A stretch of DNA of 7,280 nucleotides from Candidatus Eiseniibacteriota bacterium (GTDB taxonomy: Bacteria; Eisenbacteria; RBG-16-71-46; CAIMUX01; VGJL01), in NCBI GenBank assembly GCA_014729455.1, contig WJJW01000201.1, forward strand, positions 1 through 7,280, written 5' to 3'. Numbering within the stretch: position 1 is the first letter of the stretch; each line of letters opens with the position of its first letter. The notes under the pieces were generated by a model, which did no database searches, was not told where the DNA came from, and saw only the letters and a program-made list of their open reading frames with translations. Made by a program: the position numbers and the translations under genes. This document shows positions 1 to 5,880 of this stretch, in pieces.

Positions 1-597
1 CATCCGCCCCTCGTTGATCTGGCGGTGCCGGCGGAACCGGGAATCGTCGAACTCGACGGTCCACTCCTCCTTCACGGTCCCCTGGATCCGGGAGACGGCC
101 CCTCCCCAGAGCAGGCGCCGGCCGAAAGCGGAACCCGCGAGCTCGACCTGGAGACGGGTCCACCCTCCCTTGCCGGTGGTCCAGAGCGTCGAGGGCGTGT
201 CCCCCTCGCGGCGCACCTTCCGGCTGTACGTGGCGTCGCTCTGCACGCGGAAGAAGCCGCCGATCCGAAGCCCCTCGGGCAGGATCACGATCCCCCCGAA
301 GTGCGGAAGCAGGTCGGCCCGCTGGCGGAAGCTCCCTTCGTCCCCCTTCACGCGGGTCGCCTCGGCGCCGTAGGAGACGAAGCCGGTGGTCACCTCCGCC
401 GCGGCGATCGACGCGGGGTTTCCCGCGCCGGAGATCCCGTATTCGGTCGAGGCCGTCGCGGTCCCTCCCCGGCCGATCACGGCGGGATCCCCTTCGTCCC
501 ACCACCATCCGTACCCGTTCGAGTTGAAGACGGTCGACCCCTCCGCCGGGATCCCCGCGGTGATCCAGAGGGCGAGCGTGATCCCGAGGATCCTCAT
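1..597 (-). CDS. Outer-membrane beta-barrel candidate (FadL/PorV-like), N-terminal 199 residues, cut by window edge
   Basis: Only the first 199 codons are present; the gene continues past base 1. The product starts MRILGITLALWITAGIPAEG, a short signal peptide probably cleaved near residue 18-20. Next comes a Gly/Trp-rich segment (YGWWWDEG, about residues 29-36), then GRGGTATAS and GAGNPASIA (about residues 42-65). A small Gly/Ala-rich stretch ending in NPAS or NPA is typical of the mature N-terminus of FadL/PorV-type outer-membrane proteins. The rest alternates polar and hydrophobic residues with many aromatics (GFVSYG, FGGIVIL, IGGFFRV, GGWTRLQVELAG, LLWGGAVSRI), as expected of beta-barrel strands. 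The ATG overlaps the stop of the upstream lipoprotein as ATGA. A strong GGGAGGAGG lies 4 bases before the ATG, which fixes the start and suggests translational coupling. Barrel identity is well supported by style; the substrate is unknown. Confidence 0.72.
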   Translation of the reverse strand, partial: MRILGITLALWITAGIPAEGSTVFNSNGYGWWWDEGDPAVIGRGGTATASTEYGISGAGNPASIAAAEVTTGFVSYGAEATRVKGDEGSFRQRADLLPHFGGIVILPEGLRIGGFFRVQSDATYSRKVRREGDTPSTLWTTGKGGWTRLQVELAGSAFGRRLLWGGAVSRIQGTVKEEWTVEFDDSRFRRHRQINEGRM

Positions 598-1850
598 CGC
601 GCCTCCTCCCACCGATCGTCGATCGGGGTCAGGTAGAGCACGCGCAGGCTCGGCGTGCGCGCCGCCTCGCGGGTGAACAGCTCGATCCCGATCGGTGCGG
701 CGGTCTCGTCGGACAGCCGCACGGTGAGCCCGTGATTCTCCCGTCCGGCCGCCCAGAGCTGGACGAGCGCGCCCAGCTCCGCCTCGAAGGCCGTGCTCGC
801 CGAATCGCTGTACGTCTGCGCGTAGACCGCGGCGGTCCCCGTGATCAGCGAGTCGATCGGCACCTCCTCGCTCCACTCCTCTCCCGTTTCATAGAACGAC
901 AGCCGGACCGGATCGTCCTCGGAGACCTGCCCGGCGGACAGGGGAAGCGTCAGCGTCGCCCGGAGGATCGACGCGTCCCGCGGGAGCGGGTCGAGGTCGA
1001 ACCGCAGATGGTAGCGCGACGGAGGACCGCCGCTGACCGCGGCGAGCGAGTCGGAGCCGGTCGGCGGCGGTCGCAGATCCTCGAAGATGTAGGCATCTTC
1101 GGTCGCCTCGACCACGGAGACGTCGGTGTTGGTGCTGTCCGCGAGAAAGAGGGCCGGGGAGCGGAGCGCCGCACCGCCGGCGTCGTAGACGATGTCGTTG
1201 TGCGAGGAGATCCGCGCGATCCCCTCGCCCGGGCTGTCGGAAGAAACGGAGATCTCGAGGCCGGCGTTGCTGTCGGGGTTCTCCTTCCAGAACCGAACGA
1301 GCGAGATCGGGATCCCGATCCGCGGGATCGTGTCGAGCCCGTCCGGTTCGATCGCGCCGGTCCGGACCGGTCGGGGCGAGTCGAGCGGCTCCTCGAACAG
1401 GGCCGGCCGGGTCTCCCACGCCGCGTCTCCGGCCGACCAGGCGTCCGCGTCGCCGCGGACCCGTCGGACGGAGATCCGGATCGCCTCCCCCTGACCGCGC
1501 CGCGCGTAGAGCTGCAGCCAGGCGTAGCGGATCCCCGTGGTGTCGGGAAGGGAGGCGAAGCGGAGGAGCGCGTTCGAGCGGACTTCCTCGTCCACGAATC
1601 CCACGAGCAGGGAGAGCGAGGTCCCCGTGGTCCGGGGCGGGCGGCTCTCTCGATCCGCCGACGGGGCGGCCACGGTCAGCGTCTCCGGAACCACCGGGTT
1701 CTCTCCGCGCGGTCCCTCGGTGAAGCCGACCGGGTTGTCCTCCTCCGTGCAGCCGGCAAACAGGATCAAGAGGAGACCGGCGGCGAGGAGGGCGCCGGCA
1801 GGCGAACGGAGCGGTCGCGTGCGGTTCAGCAACGATTCCTTTCGTTTCAT
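594..1850 (-). CDS. Lipoprotein with two DNRLRE-like domains
   Basis: The 418-residue product begins with a basic n-region (MKRKESLLNRTRPLR), a hydrophobic core (about residues 17-31) and a lipobox ending FAGC, with the lipidated Cys at residue 34; acidic residues follow (CTEEDNP). The mature part looks like an internal duplication. Half one (about 88-238) has LRFASLP, then WLQLYARR, then AWSAGDAAW, and ends SPALFLAD. Half two (about 250-407) has LRFDLDPLP, then RATLTLPLS, then EEWSEE, and ends TPSLRVLYL. The order 'LRF, beta-strand, WS, closing strand' resembles the DNRLRE domain of secreted surface proteins; this is by eye, not by profile. An open frame extends upstream to about 1985, but that extension runs into the previous gene and lacks a signal peptide, so the ATG at 1850 is preferred. 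I see no good Shine-Dalgarno there. The stop overlaps the next gene as ATGA, suggesting a two-gene surface unit. Possible roles are adhesion or envelope structure; no enzyme motif is seen. Confidence 0.75.
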   Translation of the reverse strand: MKRKESLLNRTRPLRSPAGALLAAGLLLILFAGCTEEDNPVGFTEGPRGENPVVPETLTVAAPSADRESRPPRTTGTSLSLLVGFVDEEVRSNALLRFASLPDTTGIRYAWLQLYARRGQGEAIRISVRRVRGDADAWSAGDAAWETRPALFEEPLDSPRPVRTGAIEPDGLDTIPRIGIPISLVRFWKENPDSNAGLEISVSSDSPGEGIARISSHNDIVYDAGGAALRSPALFLADSTNTDVSVVEATEDAYIFEDLRPPPTGSDSLAAVSGGPPSRYHLRFDLDPLPRDASILRATLTLPLSAGQVSEDDPVRLSFYETGEEWSEEVPIDSLITGTAAVYAQTYSDSASTAFEAELGALVQLWAAGRENHGLTVRLSDETAAPIGIELFTREAARTPSLRVLYLTPIDDRWEEAR

Positions 1851-1908
1851 GTCAAACGGCAGCCTACACCAAGAGGATCCGGCCCGCCAGGCGCGCCGAC
1901 GATCCGCG

Positions 1909-2802
1909 CTACCCCGGCTCCCGCATGTTCCGCAGGGCCCGCAGCGGAGCCCGCAGTCCGAGTCCCTCCAACACCGAATCGGCATCGGGGTTCGGCCCTC
2001 GGTAGCGGAGCGTTCCGACCGTCATCGCCTCGTCGGACAGCGGCGCGTCCCGGCGCAGCTCCACGAGCCTCCGGAAGAGGAACGCCTCCTCCCGGTGCGC
2101 GGCGAGCTTCGCGGCCATCGTCCCGCGGCCGCGGATGCCCAGTTCGGCGATGCGATCCAGATTCGCGTAGATCTCCTCCAACGGGCCGAGCGTCCCCACC
2201 AGCGCGGCGGCCCCCTTCGGACCGATCCCCGGGACTCCCGGGATGTTGTCCGACGGATCGCCCGCGAGGGCGAGCAGGTCGGGCAGCCGGGCGGGCGGGA
2301 CCCCGAACCGCGCCTCGACCCCGGCGGCGTCCACCAGCACGAAGCTCTTCGGATCCATGACGAAGACGGACCCGCCGACGAGCTGCTGGACGTCCTTGTC
2401 GGGGGTCACCAGGACGGTCCGCAGCCGCGCGCGGGTTCCGCGATGGGCGAGGGTCGCCATCAGGTCGTCGGCCTCGAATCCGGGAATGCAATAGCCGAGG
2501 AAGCCGAGGGCCCGGGAGGCGCGCAGGGCGAAGTCGAACTGCGGGACGAGGTCCTCGGGCGGCTCTCCTCGATCCGCCTTGTACCGGGGGTAGATCTCGT
2601 GGCGGAACGTCGGCTCCGCCGCGTCGAAGACCAGGGCGACGTGGGTCGGACGGACGACGCGCAGGAACCGGACCAGGGACTGGCAGAAGCCGAAGACCGC
2701 GCCGACCTCCCGTCCATCCGGCGCGGCGATCTTCGCCCAGGCGAAGTAGGCGCGGAACAGCACCGCCGTCGCGTCGATCACGTGAATCGTCGTTCTCGGC
2801 AC
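1909..2802 (-). CDS. Stand-alone 5'-3' exonuclease (Pol I N-terminal/FEN family)
   Basis: The 297-residue protein matches the length of stand-alone 5'-nucleases such as YpcP and ExoIX, with no polymerase or 3'-5' exonuclease domain. All acidic metal-site positions of the family can be placed: D10 (HVIDATAVLFRAYFA), D60 (ALVFDAAEPTFRHE), E110/D112/D113 (GFEADDLMATLA), D135/D137 (VTPDKDVQQL) and D182/D185. The last pair lies in GDPSDNIPGVPGIGPK, which begins the helix-three-turn-helix DNA-binding region (about 180-205). FRHE and RYKADR (66-78) match the conserved basic arch region. The enzyme is therefore predicted active on 5' flaps, RNA primers or nicked duplex in the cytoplasm. The start is a GTG preceded by GGGAGGAG; the frame stays open to about 3090 but without family sequence. 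It heads a minus-strand series, 58 bp before the lipoprotein gene. A role in Okazaki fragment processing is from family knowledge; a link to the surface genes is not indicated. Confidence 0.93.
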   Translation of the reverse strand: MPRTTIHVIDATAVLFRAYFAWAKIAAPDGREVGAVFGFCQSLVRFLRVVRPTHVALVFDAAEPTFRHEIYPRYKADRGEPPEDLVPQFDFALRASRALGFLGYCIPGFEADDLMATLAHRGTRARLRTVLVTPDKDVQQLVGGSVFVMDPKSFVLVDAAGVEARFGVPPARLPDLLALAGDPSDNIPGVPGIGPKGAAALVGTLGPLEEIYANLDRIAELGIRGRGTMAAKLAAHREEAFLFRRLVELRRDAPLSDEAMTVGTLRYRGPNPDADSVLEGLGLRAPLRALRNMREPG

Positions 2803-2804
2803 GT

Positions 2805-2812
2805 CTCCTCCC
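2805..2812 (-). promoter_or_regulatory. Ribosome binding site that fixes the GTG start of the exonuclease gene
   Basis: On the minus strand GGGAGGAG lies just before GTG (2802-2800); the GGAGG core is 4 bases from the start codon, slightly short but usable. It selects this GTG over upstream in-frame codons, whose translation looks unlike any 5'-nuclease. Confidence 0.6.
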
Positions 2813-3026
2813 ACGCACACGATACCGCCTCGCGCCGGCGGACGCCGCTCCTCCCCACCGGGGGCAATCGACCCGGAGCGGCCGAATCCGGCCGGACCGG
2901 CGTATCGGATCCGGGCGCCGCCGGTTGGGAGTCCTCGCGCGTCGCGCCTCGCCGCCGGCCGGGCGTGTCGACCCGAAGCAGCGGCGGACGCGGCCGCAAA
3001 CGGCGGTCCGTGCGTCGCACCCTCTC

Positions 3027-3042
3027 TGGCATGGCGATTGCC
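3027..3042 (+). promoter_or_regulatory. Candidate sigma-54 (RpoN) promoter toward the glycosyltransferase
   Basis: TGGCATGGCGATTGCC fits the RpoN consensus TGGCAYG-N4-TTGC closely. The invariant GG (3028-3029) and GC (3040-3041) are separated by exactly 10 bases. Transcription would start near 3053, leaving a leader of about 220 bases before the GTG at 3273 that contains two hairpins. RpoN promoters need an enhancer-binding activator; no activator gene or clear upstream activator site is visible in this window. Sigma-54 control of exopolysaccharide genes is known in several bacteria, which fits the downstream genes. This is a motif match only. Confidence 0.5.
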
Positions 3043-3043
3043 A
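3028..3043 (-). promoter_or_regulatory. Weaker sigma-54-like element on the opposite strand
   Basis: Because the site is built as TGGCA-N7-TGCCA, the minus strand reads TGGCAATCGCCATGCC. This also has GG and GC separated by 10 bases, but with ATGC instead of TTGC at -12. It would point toward the exonuclease gene, with a start near 3017 and a leader of roughly 215 bases. It may be functional, or only a by-product of the symmetry. Confidence 0.25.
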
Positions 3044-3065
3044 CCATTCCGGGACGCCAGCACCG

Positions 3066-3082
3066 GGGGCTTGGAGAGCCCC
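3066..3082 (+). other. Small stem-loop in the predicted leader
   Basis: GGGGCT (3066-3071) pairs with AGCCCC (3077-3082) around a 5-base loop TGGAG. It lies about 13 bases after the start predicted from the sigma-54-like element. It is short and could arise by chance in GC-rich DNA. Confidence 0.3.
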
Positions 3083-3149
3083 AGGCCCACGGCCCGACGG
3101 GGGCGGCTCGACCCCTCGGGATGCGCTTCGACAACGAGCCTCTCCCCTG

Positions 3150-3184
3150 CCGCGTCTGCTCTTCTCTCCCCGGAGCAGACGCGG
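3150..3184 (+). other. Perfect 12-bp stem-loop in the glycosyltransferase leader
   Basis: CCGCGTCTGCTC (3150-3161) is the exact reverse complement of GAGCAGACGCGG (3173-3184), with an 11-base pyrimidine-rich loop; a G-U pair (3149/3185) can extend it. It is followed by TCTCCTCTTG rather than a T-run, so it is not a classical intrinsic terminator. It ends 88 bases before the GTG start. It could be a leader RNA structure affecting stability or translation, a protein operator, or a non-canonical terminator/attenuator. Confidence 0.6.
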
Positions 3185-3257
3185 TCTCCTCTTGTGGCGG
3201 GAGGCCTTCCTCTCTTCTACCCTGGGGATCGCGCACGGGGCCGACCCGCCTCGGCGA

Positions 3258-3264
3258 GGGGAGG
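3258..3264 (+). promoter_or_regulatory. Ribosome binding site that favours the GTG start at 3273
   Basis: GGGGAGG sits 8 bases before GTG 3273, an ideal spacing. The in-frame ATG at 3291 has only a weak AGG upstream. The site therefore favours the GTG, adding six residues (MGSTGR) before MEGLRIG. Confidence 0.6.
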
Positions 3265-3272
3265 TCGTTCGC

Positions 3273-4499
3273 GTGGGATCGACAGGCCGAATGGAAGGGC
3301 TGCGGATCGGTCTGGCGGTCTACGCGCTCCGTTGCGGCGGCGTCGCGACCTTCCTGTTCCGCCTCGGACGGTTCCTGTCGCGGGAGGGAGCCGAAGTCGA
3401 GCTGGTGACGACGGAGGAGCCGGGCGACTGGTTCGAGCGGGCGGAGCGGTACGGGATCGCCGCCCATCATGTCGCGGGCGCGGCGGAGAGAAGCCGCCTC
3501 CGGCACGCGAAACGGGTGGGAGACTTCCTCGCGTCGCGCGGCTACGATGCGCTCCTGCTGAACCACTCCCAGCACGCGCAGCGAGCGATCGGCAAGCTGC
3601 CGGATCGCGTCTTCGTGGTGGCGATCGTCCACGGAGACACCCCGCCGGTCTACCGCGTCGCGGCATCGAACCGGCACGCGTGGAACGTGATGGTCGCGCC
3701 GGGTCCCAAGGTCAGCAGCGCGGCGCAGCTCGAGGTTCCCGACCGTCCCGTCCTCTTGATCCCACACGGCGTGGCGATCCCGCTGGAGAGCGAGCTGCGC
3801 CTGGATCGACGCAAGGGGGACCCGCTTCGGGTCGCCTTCGTCGGACGCCTCGACCGGACCCAGAAGGGGATCGAGCTGCTCCCGCGGATCCTCTCCGCGT
3901 GCCGGGGCCGCGGGGTCGCCGCCGAGGTCCGGATCGCCGGGGACGGTCCGGATCGCCCGTTCCTCGAGGAGGCCCTCCAACGGGAAGAAGCGGCCGATCG
4001 AGCGACCTTCCTCGGGCCGCTCGACCCGGAGGAGGTGTACCGCCTGCTCCTGGAGACGCATCTCCTCCTCTTCCCGTCCACGCGCGAGGCGTTCGGGCTC
4101 GTTCCTCTCGAGGCGCAGGCGTGCGGCTGCGTCCCGATCTGCTCGCATCTGCGGGGGGTCACCGACGCGACGGTCGAGGAGGAACGGACCGGCTTCCTCG
4201 TCCCGGTCGGGGACGCGGAGGCGTTCGCGGAGCGGATCGCCTTCCTCGACCGGGATCGGGACGCCTGGGAGCGGGTGGCCCGCACCGGCTACGCCTCGGT
4301 CTCCGACCACTTCCCCCTGGAGCGAATGGGCGCGTCGTACCGCGATCTGATCCTGCGAGGCTTGGACGGCGGCTACCCGCTCCGGCGTTCGCGTCGATGG
4401 AGGGCCGGAATCGATCTGGAGTCGCTTCCGGGGCAGGGGTTCATCCCGCAAGGGGTCCGCAGGGTGGCCCGCTGGATTCGCGAACGGAGCGAACGCTGA
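3273..4499 (+). CDS. GT4-type (GT-B fold) glycosyltransferase
   Basis: The 408-residue product has the two-domain layout of family GT4. The N-terminal acceptor-side domain starts LRIGLAVYALRCGGVATFLF (about 10-29), with the usual Gly-Gly-Val loop. The C-terminal nucleotide-sugar domain starts LRVAFVGRLDRTQKGI (about 185-200), continues IAGDGPDRPF and FLGPLDPEEVYRLL, and has the E-x7-E motif EAFGLVPLE (E272 and E280) followed by GCVPICS and TGFLVPVGD. R191 and K198 are at the positions that normally contact the donor diphosphate. A basic tail of about 40 residues (370-408, RRSRRW and RWIRERSER) follows the fold and could aid membrane association. The enzyme would transfer a sugar from a nucleotide donor onto a lipid-linked glycan at the inner face of the membrane; donor and acceptor cannot be told. 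The ATG at 3291 (402 residues) is an alternative start. The OPX gene follows 91 bp later. Confidence 0.9.
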   Translation: MGSTGRMEGLRIGLAVYALRCGGVATFLFRLGRFLSREGAEVELVTTEEPGDWFERAERYGIAAHHVAGAAERSRLRHAKRVGDFLASRGYDALLLNHSQHAQRAIGKLPDRVFVVAIVHGDTPPVYRVAASNRHAWNVMVAPGPKVSSAAQLEVPDRPVLLIPHGVAIPLESELRLDRRKGDPLRVAFVGRLDRTQKGIELLPRILSACRGRGVAAEVRIAGDGPDRPFLEEALQREEAADRATFLGPLDPEEVYRLLLETHLLLFPSTREAFGLVPLEAQACGCVPICSHLRGVTDATVEEERTGFLVPVGDAEAFAERIAFLDRDRDAWERVARTGYASVSDHFPLERMGASYRDLILRGLDGGYPLRRSRRWRAGIDLESLPGQGFIPQGVRRVARWIRERSER

Positions 4500-4527
4500 G
4501 CCCCGCGCGACCGGACGGATCGACCGG

Positions 4528-4557
4528 TTGCGGCGTTCGACCCCCGCTCCCTAGAAT
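4528..4557 (+). promoter_or_regulatory. Candidate sigma-70-type promoter for the OPX gene
   Basis: TTGCGG (4528-4533) and TAGAAT (4552-4557) are separated by 18 bases. The -10 box matches TATAAT at 5 of 6 positions and stands out in this GC-rich DNA; the -35 matches only TTG. The start would be near 4564, giving a leader of about 27 bases. A direct repeat CGACCGG (4508-4514 and 4521-4527) lies just upstream and might be an operator or chance. Confidence 0.38.
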
Positions 4558-4565
4558 CGGCCAAT

Positions 4566-4581
4566 CGGCCGGAGCCGGCCG
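4566..4581 (+). repeat. GC-rich inverted repeat just before the OPX start codon
   Basis: CGGCCGG (4566-4572) pairs with CCGGCCG (4575-4581) across AG, ending 9 bases before the ATG. As RNA the innermost pairs must open to form a loop, but the element would still occupy the usual Shine-Dalgarno position. No good ribosome binding site is visible otherwise. Confidence 0.4.
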
Positions 4582-4590
4582 GATCGCTCG

Positions 4591-5880
4591 ATGATGCTCT
4601 TCCGAACTCCCCGACATGTCTGGATCCGCCGGATCCTGGTCCCGCTGCTGGTGGGCGGCTTCGTCCTGCCCGGCGGGATCGTCTCCGGAGCGGATCGATC
4701 GCGCCCGTTCGAGTTCGATCTGCTCTTCCCGAGCTCGACGGAGGGGCGGGTGCCGGCGACCGGCGTGGTCGGCCCCGAGATCGCGCCGGCGCTGGAGCGG
4801 CCGATCGATCCCGACACCTACCCGATGGTCCCCGGAGATCTGCTCCAGCTCGAGGTCGGCGGCGAGACCGATCAGGCATGGCGGATCGCGGTCAGCGCCG
4901 AGGGGAAGCTCTTGTTGCCGGGCGCCGATGCGGTGCGGGCGACCGGACGCGTGCTGGCCGAGGTGGACAGCCTGGTCCGGGACCGGCTGGCCCCTCGCTA
5001 CCCGGGCGGCTCCATCGCCCTGCATCTGCTGCAACCGGGTTCGTTCCGCGTGCCGATCACGGGTGCGGTGCGCAACCCGAGCCTCCAGATCTTCCGCTCG
5101 TACGACCGGGTCGCCTTCGCCCTCGAGGCGGCGGGGGGACCGCGGGGCGACGCCTCCCTGCGCGCGATCCGGATCCGCGACGCGTCGACCGGCACCGAGA
5201 CCACCGCCGATCTGGTCCGCTTCGCCCTGCTCGGGGAGCTCGATCAGAACCCCCCGCTCCGCCCCGGCGTGGCGATCCACGTTCCGCCGGCGGAGGCGTA
5301 CGTGGAGGTCAGCGGGGCGGTCCACGGGATCCCGGGAGATCAGGGGGGCGCGGTCCCCAACGTCGGCTCCCGGATCCCCGAGCCCCCGCACCTTCTGCTG
5401 GAGTGGAAGGAGGGGGACACGATCGGCTTCGCGCTCGCCCGCGCGGGGGGGCTCTCAGAGGAGGCGACCGGCGGGATCGTCCGCGTGCGCGAAGGGGAGC
5501 GCTCGCGGCTCCGGACCCCGGAGGACGATGGGACGCTGCTCCGGCCGGGAGACCGTCTCGAGGTCGGGGTCCGCGAGCGGTACGTCTACGTCATCGGTGC
5601 CGTCCGCTATCCCGGACCGTACGCGCATCTGCCCGAGCTCACCGCCGGCGATTACGTCCGGATGGCGGGGGGGCCGACACAGATCGGCCGAGGCGGCGGG
5701 TGGAAGGTCCGCTTCCCCGACGGCGGGGAGACCGATGACATCGGCCCGGGGTCGTACCTCCCCCCCGGCACGACGGTGACCGTCCCCGAGCGCTGGACCC
5801 ACCGGGTCTCGACCCTCCTGGCACCGATCAGCGGGATCACCGCGCTGGTCATTTCGCTGGTCGCCCTCCGGCGCGATTGA
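4591..5880 (+). CDS. Polysaccharide export (OPX/Wza-type) periplasmic protein with SLBB domains
   Basis: The 429-residue product has a signal sequence (basic MMLFRTPRHVWIRR, then hydrophobic ILVPLLVGGFVLPGGIV, probable cleavage after VSGA at residue 34). The polysaccharide export domain follows, starting DTYPMVPGDLLQLEV (about 75-89) and including AEGKLLLPG. Three SLBB-like units come next: VPITGAVRNPS (from about 154), VEVSGAVHGIPG (from about 238, with a Gly/Pro-rich insert at 248-268) and VYVIGAVRYPGPY (from about 332). The C-terminus is a hydrophobic helix (about 407-426, ending LVALRRD). I see no cysteine, so unlike E. coli Wza it is not a lipoprotein; the C-terminal helix may instead anchor or insert it in a membrane. 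Its role would be a conduit taking capsule or exopolysaccharide across the periplasm and outer membrane. It follows a glycosyltransferase on the same strand. The start could also be the ATG at 4594. Translation initiation signals are weak. Confidence 0.88.
   Translation: MMLFRTPRHVWIRRILVPLLVGGFVLPGGIVSGADRSRPFEFDLLFPSSTEGRVPATGVVGPEIAPALERPIDPDTYPMVPGDLLQLEVGGETDQAWRIAVSAEGKLLLPGADAVRATGRVLAEVDSLVRDRLAPRYPGGSIALHLLQPGSFRVPITGAVRNPSLQIFRSYDRVAFALEAAGGPRGDASLRAIRIRDASTGTETTADLVRFALLGELDQNPPLRPGVAIHVPPAEAYVEVSGAVHGIPGDQGGAVPNVGSRIPEPPHLLLEWKEGDTIGFALARAGGLSEEATGGIVRVREGERSRLRTPEDDGTLLRPGDRLEVGVRERYVYVIGAVRYPGPYAHLPELTAGDYVRMAGGPTQIGRGGGWKVRFPDGGETDDIGPGSYLPPGTTVTVPERWTHRVSTLLAPISGITALVISLVALRRD

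Larger units (their letters stand above)
2803..3272. other. Divergent intergenic region, 470 bp, no convincing gene
   Basis: This stretch separates the leftward exonuclease gene from the rightward glycosyltransferase gene. Open frames cross it on both strands, but their translations are arginine/proline-rich, lack ribosome binding sites and resemble no protein, as expected of GC-rich non-coding DNA. It holds a sigma-54-like element (3027-3043), a small hairpin (3066-3082), a perfect 12-bp stem-loop (3150-3184), and a GC-rich inverted repeat near 2879-2900 (GGCCG, AATC, CGGCC). GATC occurs only about three times here, much sparser than in the flanking genes. No tRNA, known riboswitch or intrinsic terminator with a U-tract was recognised. 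Confidence 0.6.

Noticed and set aside
1851..1908. Separate sigma-70 promoter for the lipoprotein gene
   Set aside because: TAGGCT near the start codon is a poor -10 and no matching -35 lies at a usual distance; read-through from the nuclease gene is more likely.
732..2360. Long plus-strand open frame opposite the lipoprotein and nuclease genes
   Set aside because: Its translation is Arg/Pro/Gly-rich with no recognisable domain, and the opposite strand has proteins with clear signal peptide and catalytic motifs. Long antisense frames are common in GC-rich DNA.
2803..3090. N-terminal extension of the nuclease by up to 96 residues
   Set aside because: The extension has no homology-like features. 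A GGGAGGAG ribosome binding site precedes the GTG at 2802, where the family sequence begins.
3150..3195. Intrinsic terminator
   Set aside because: The stem is strong but is followed by TCTCCTCTTG rather than a T-run, and no gene ends just upstream on the plus strand. Recorded as a leader stem-loop instead.
3192..3223. Sigma-70 promoter just upstream of the first glycosyltransferase (TTGTGG and TACCCT)
   Set aside because: The spacing is 20 bases and the -10 is weak; not convincing next to the sigma-54-like element.
2803..3272. tRNA, riboswitch or small RNA gene in the intergenic region
   Set aside because: No cloverleaf with a T-loop and anticodon arm, and no core motif of the cyclic-di-GMP or other common riboswitches, could be found by eye.
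1537..3408. Very long plus-strand frame crossing the nuclease gene and the intergenic region
   Set aside because: It spans three separate transcription units, lacks any family signature, and has low-complexity basic composition; it is a shadow of coding sequence on the other strand.
2778..4451. Long minus-strand frame opposite the first glycosyltransferase
   Set aside because: Its sequence is rich in Arg, Asp and Glu without hydrophobic core patterns, whereas the plus strand encodes a complete GT4 enzyme.
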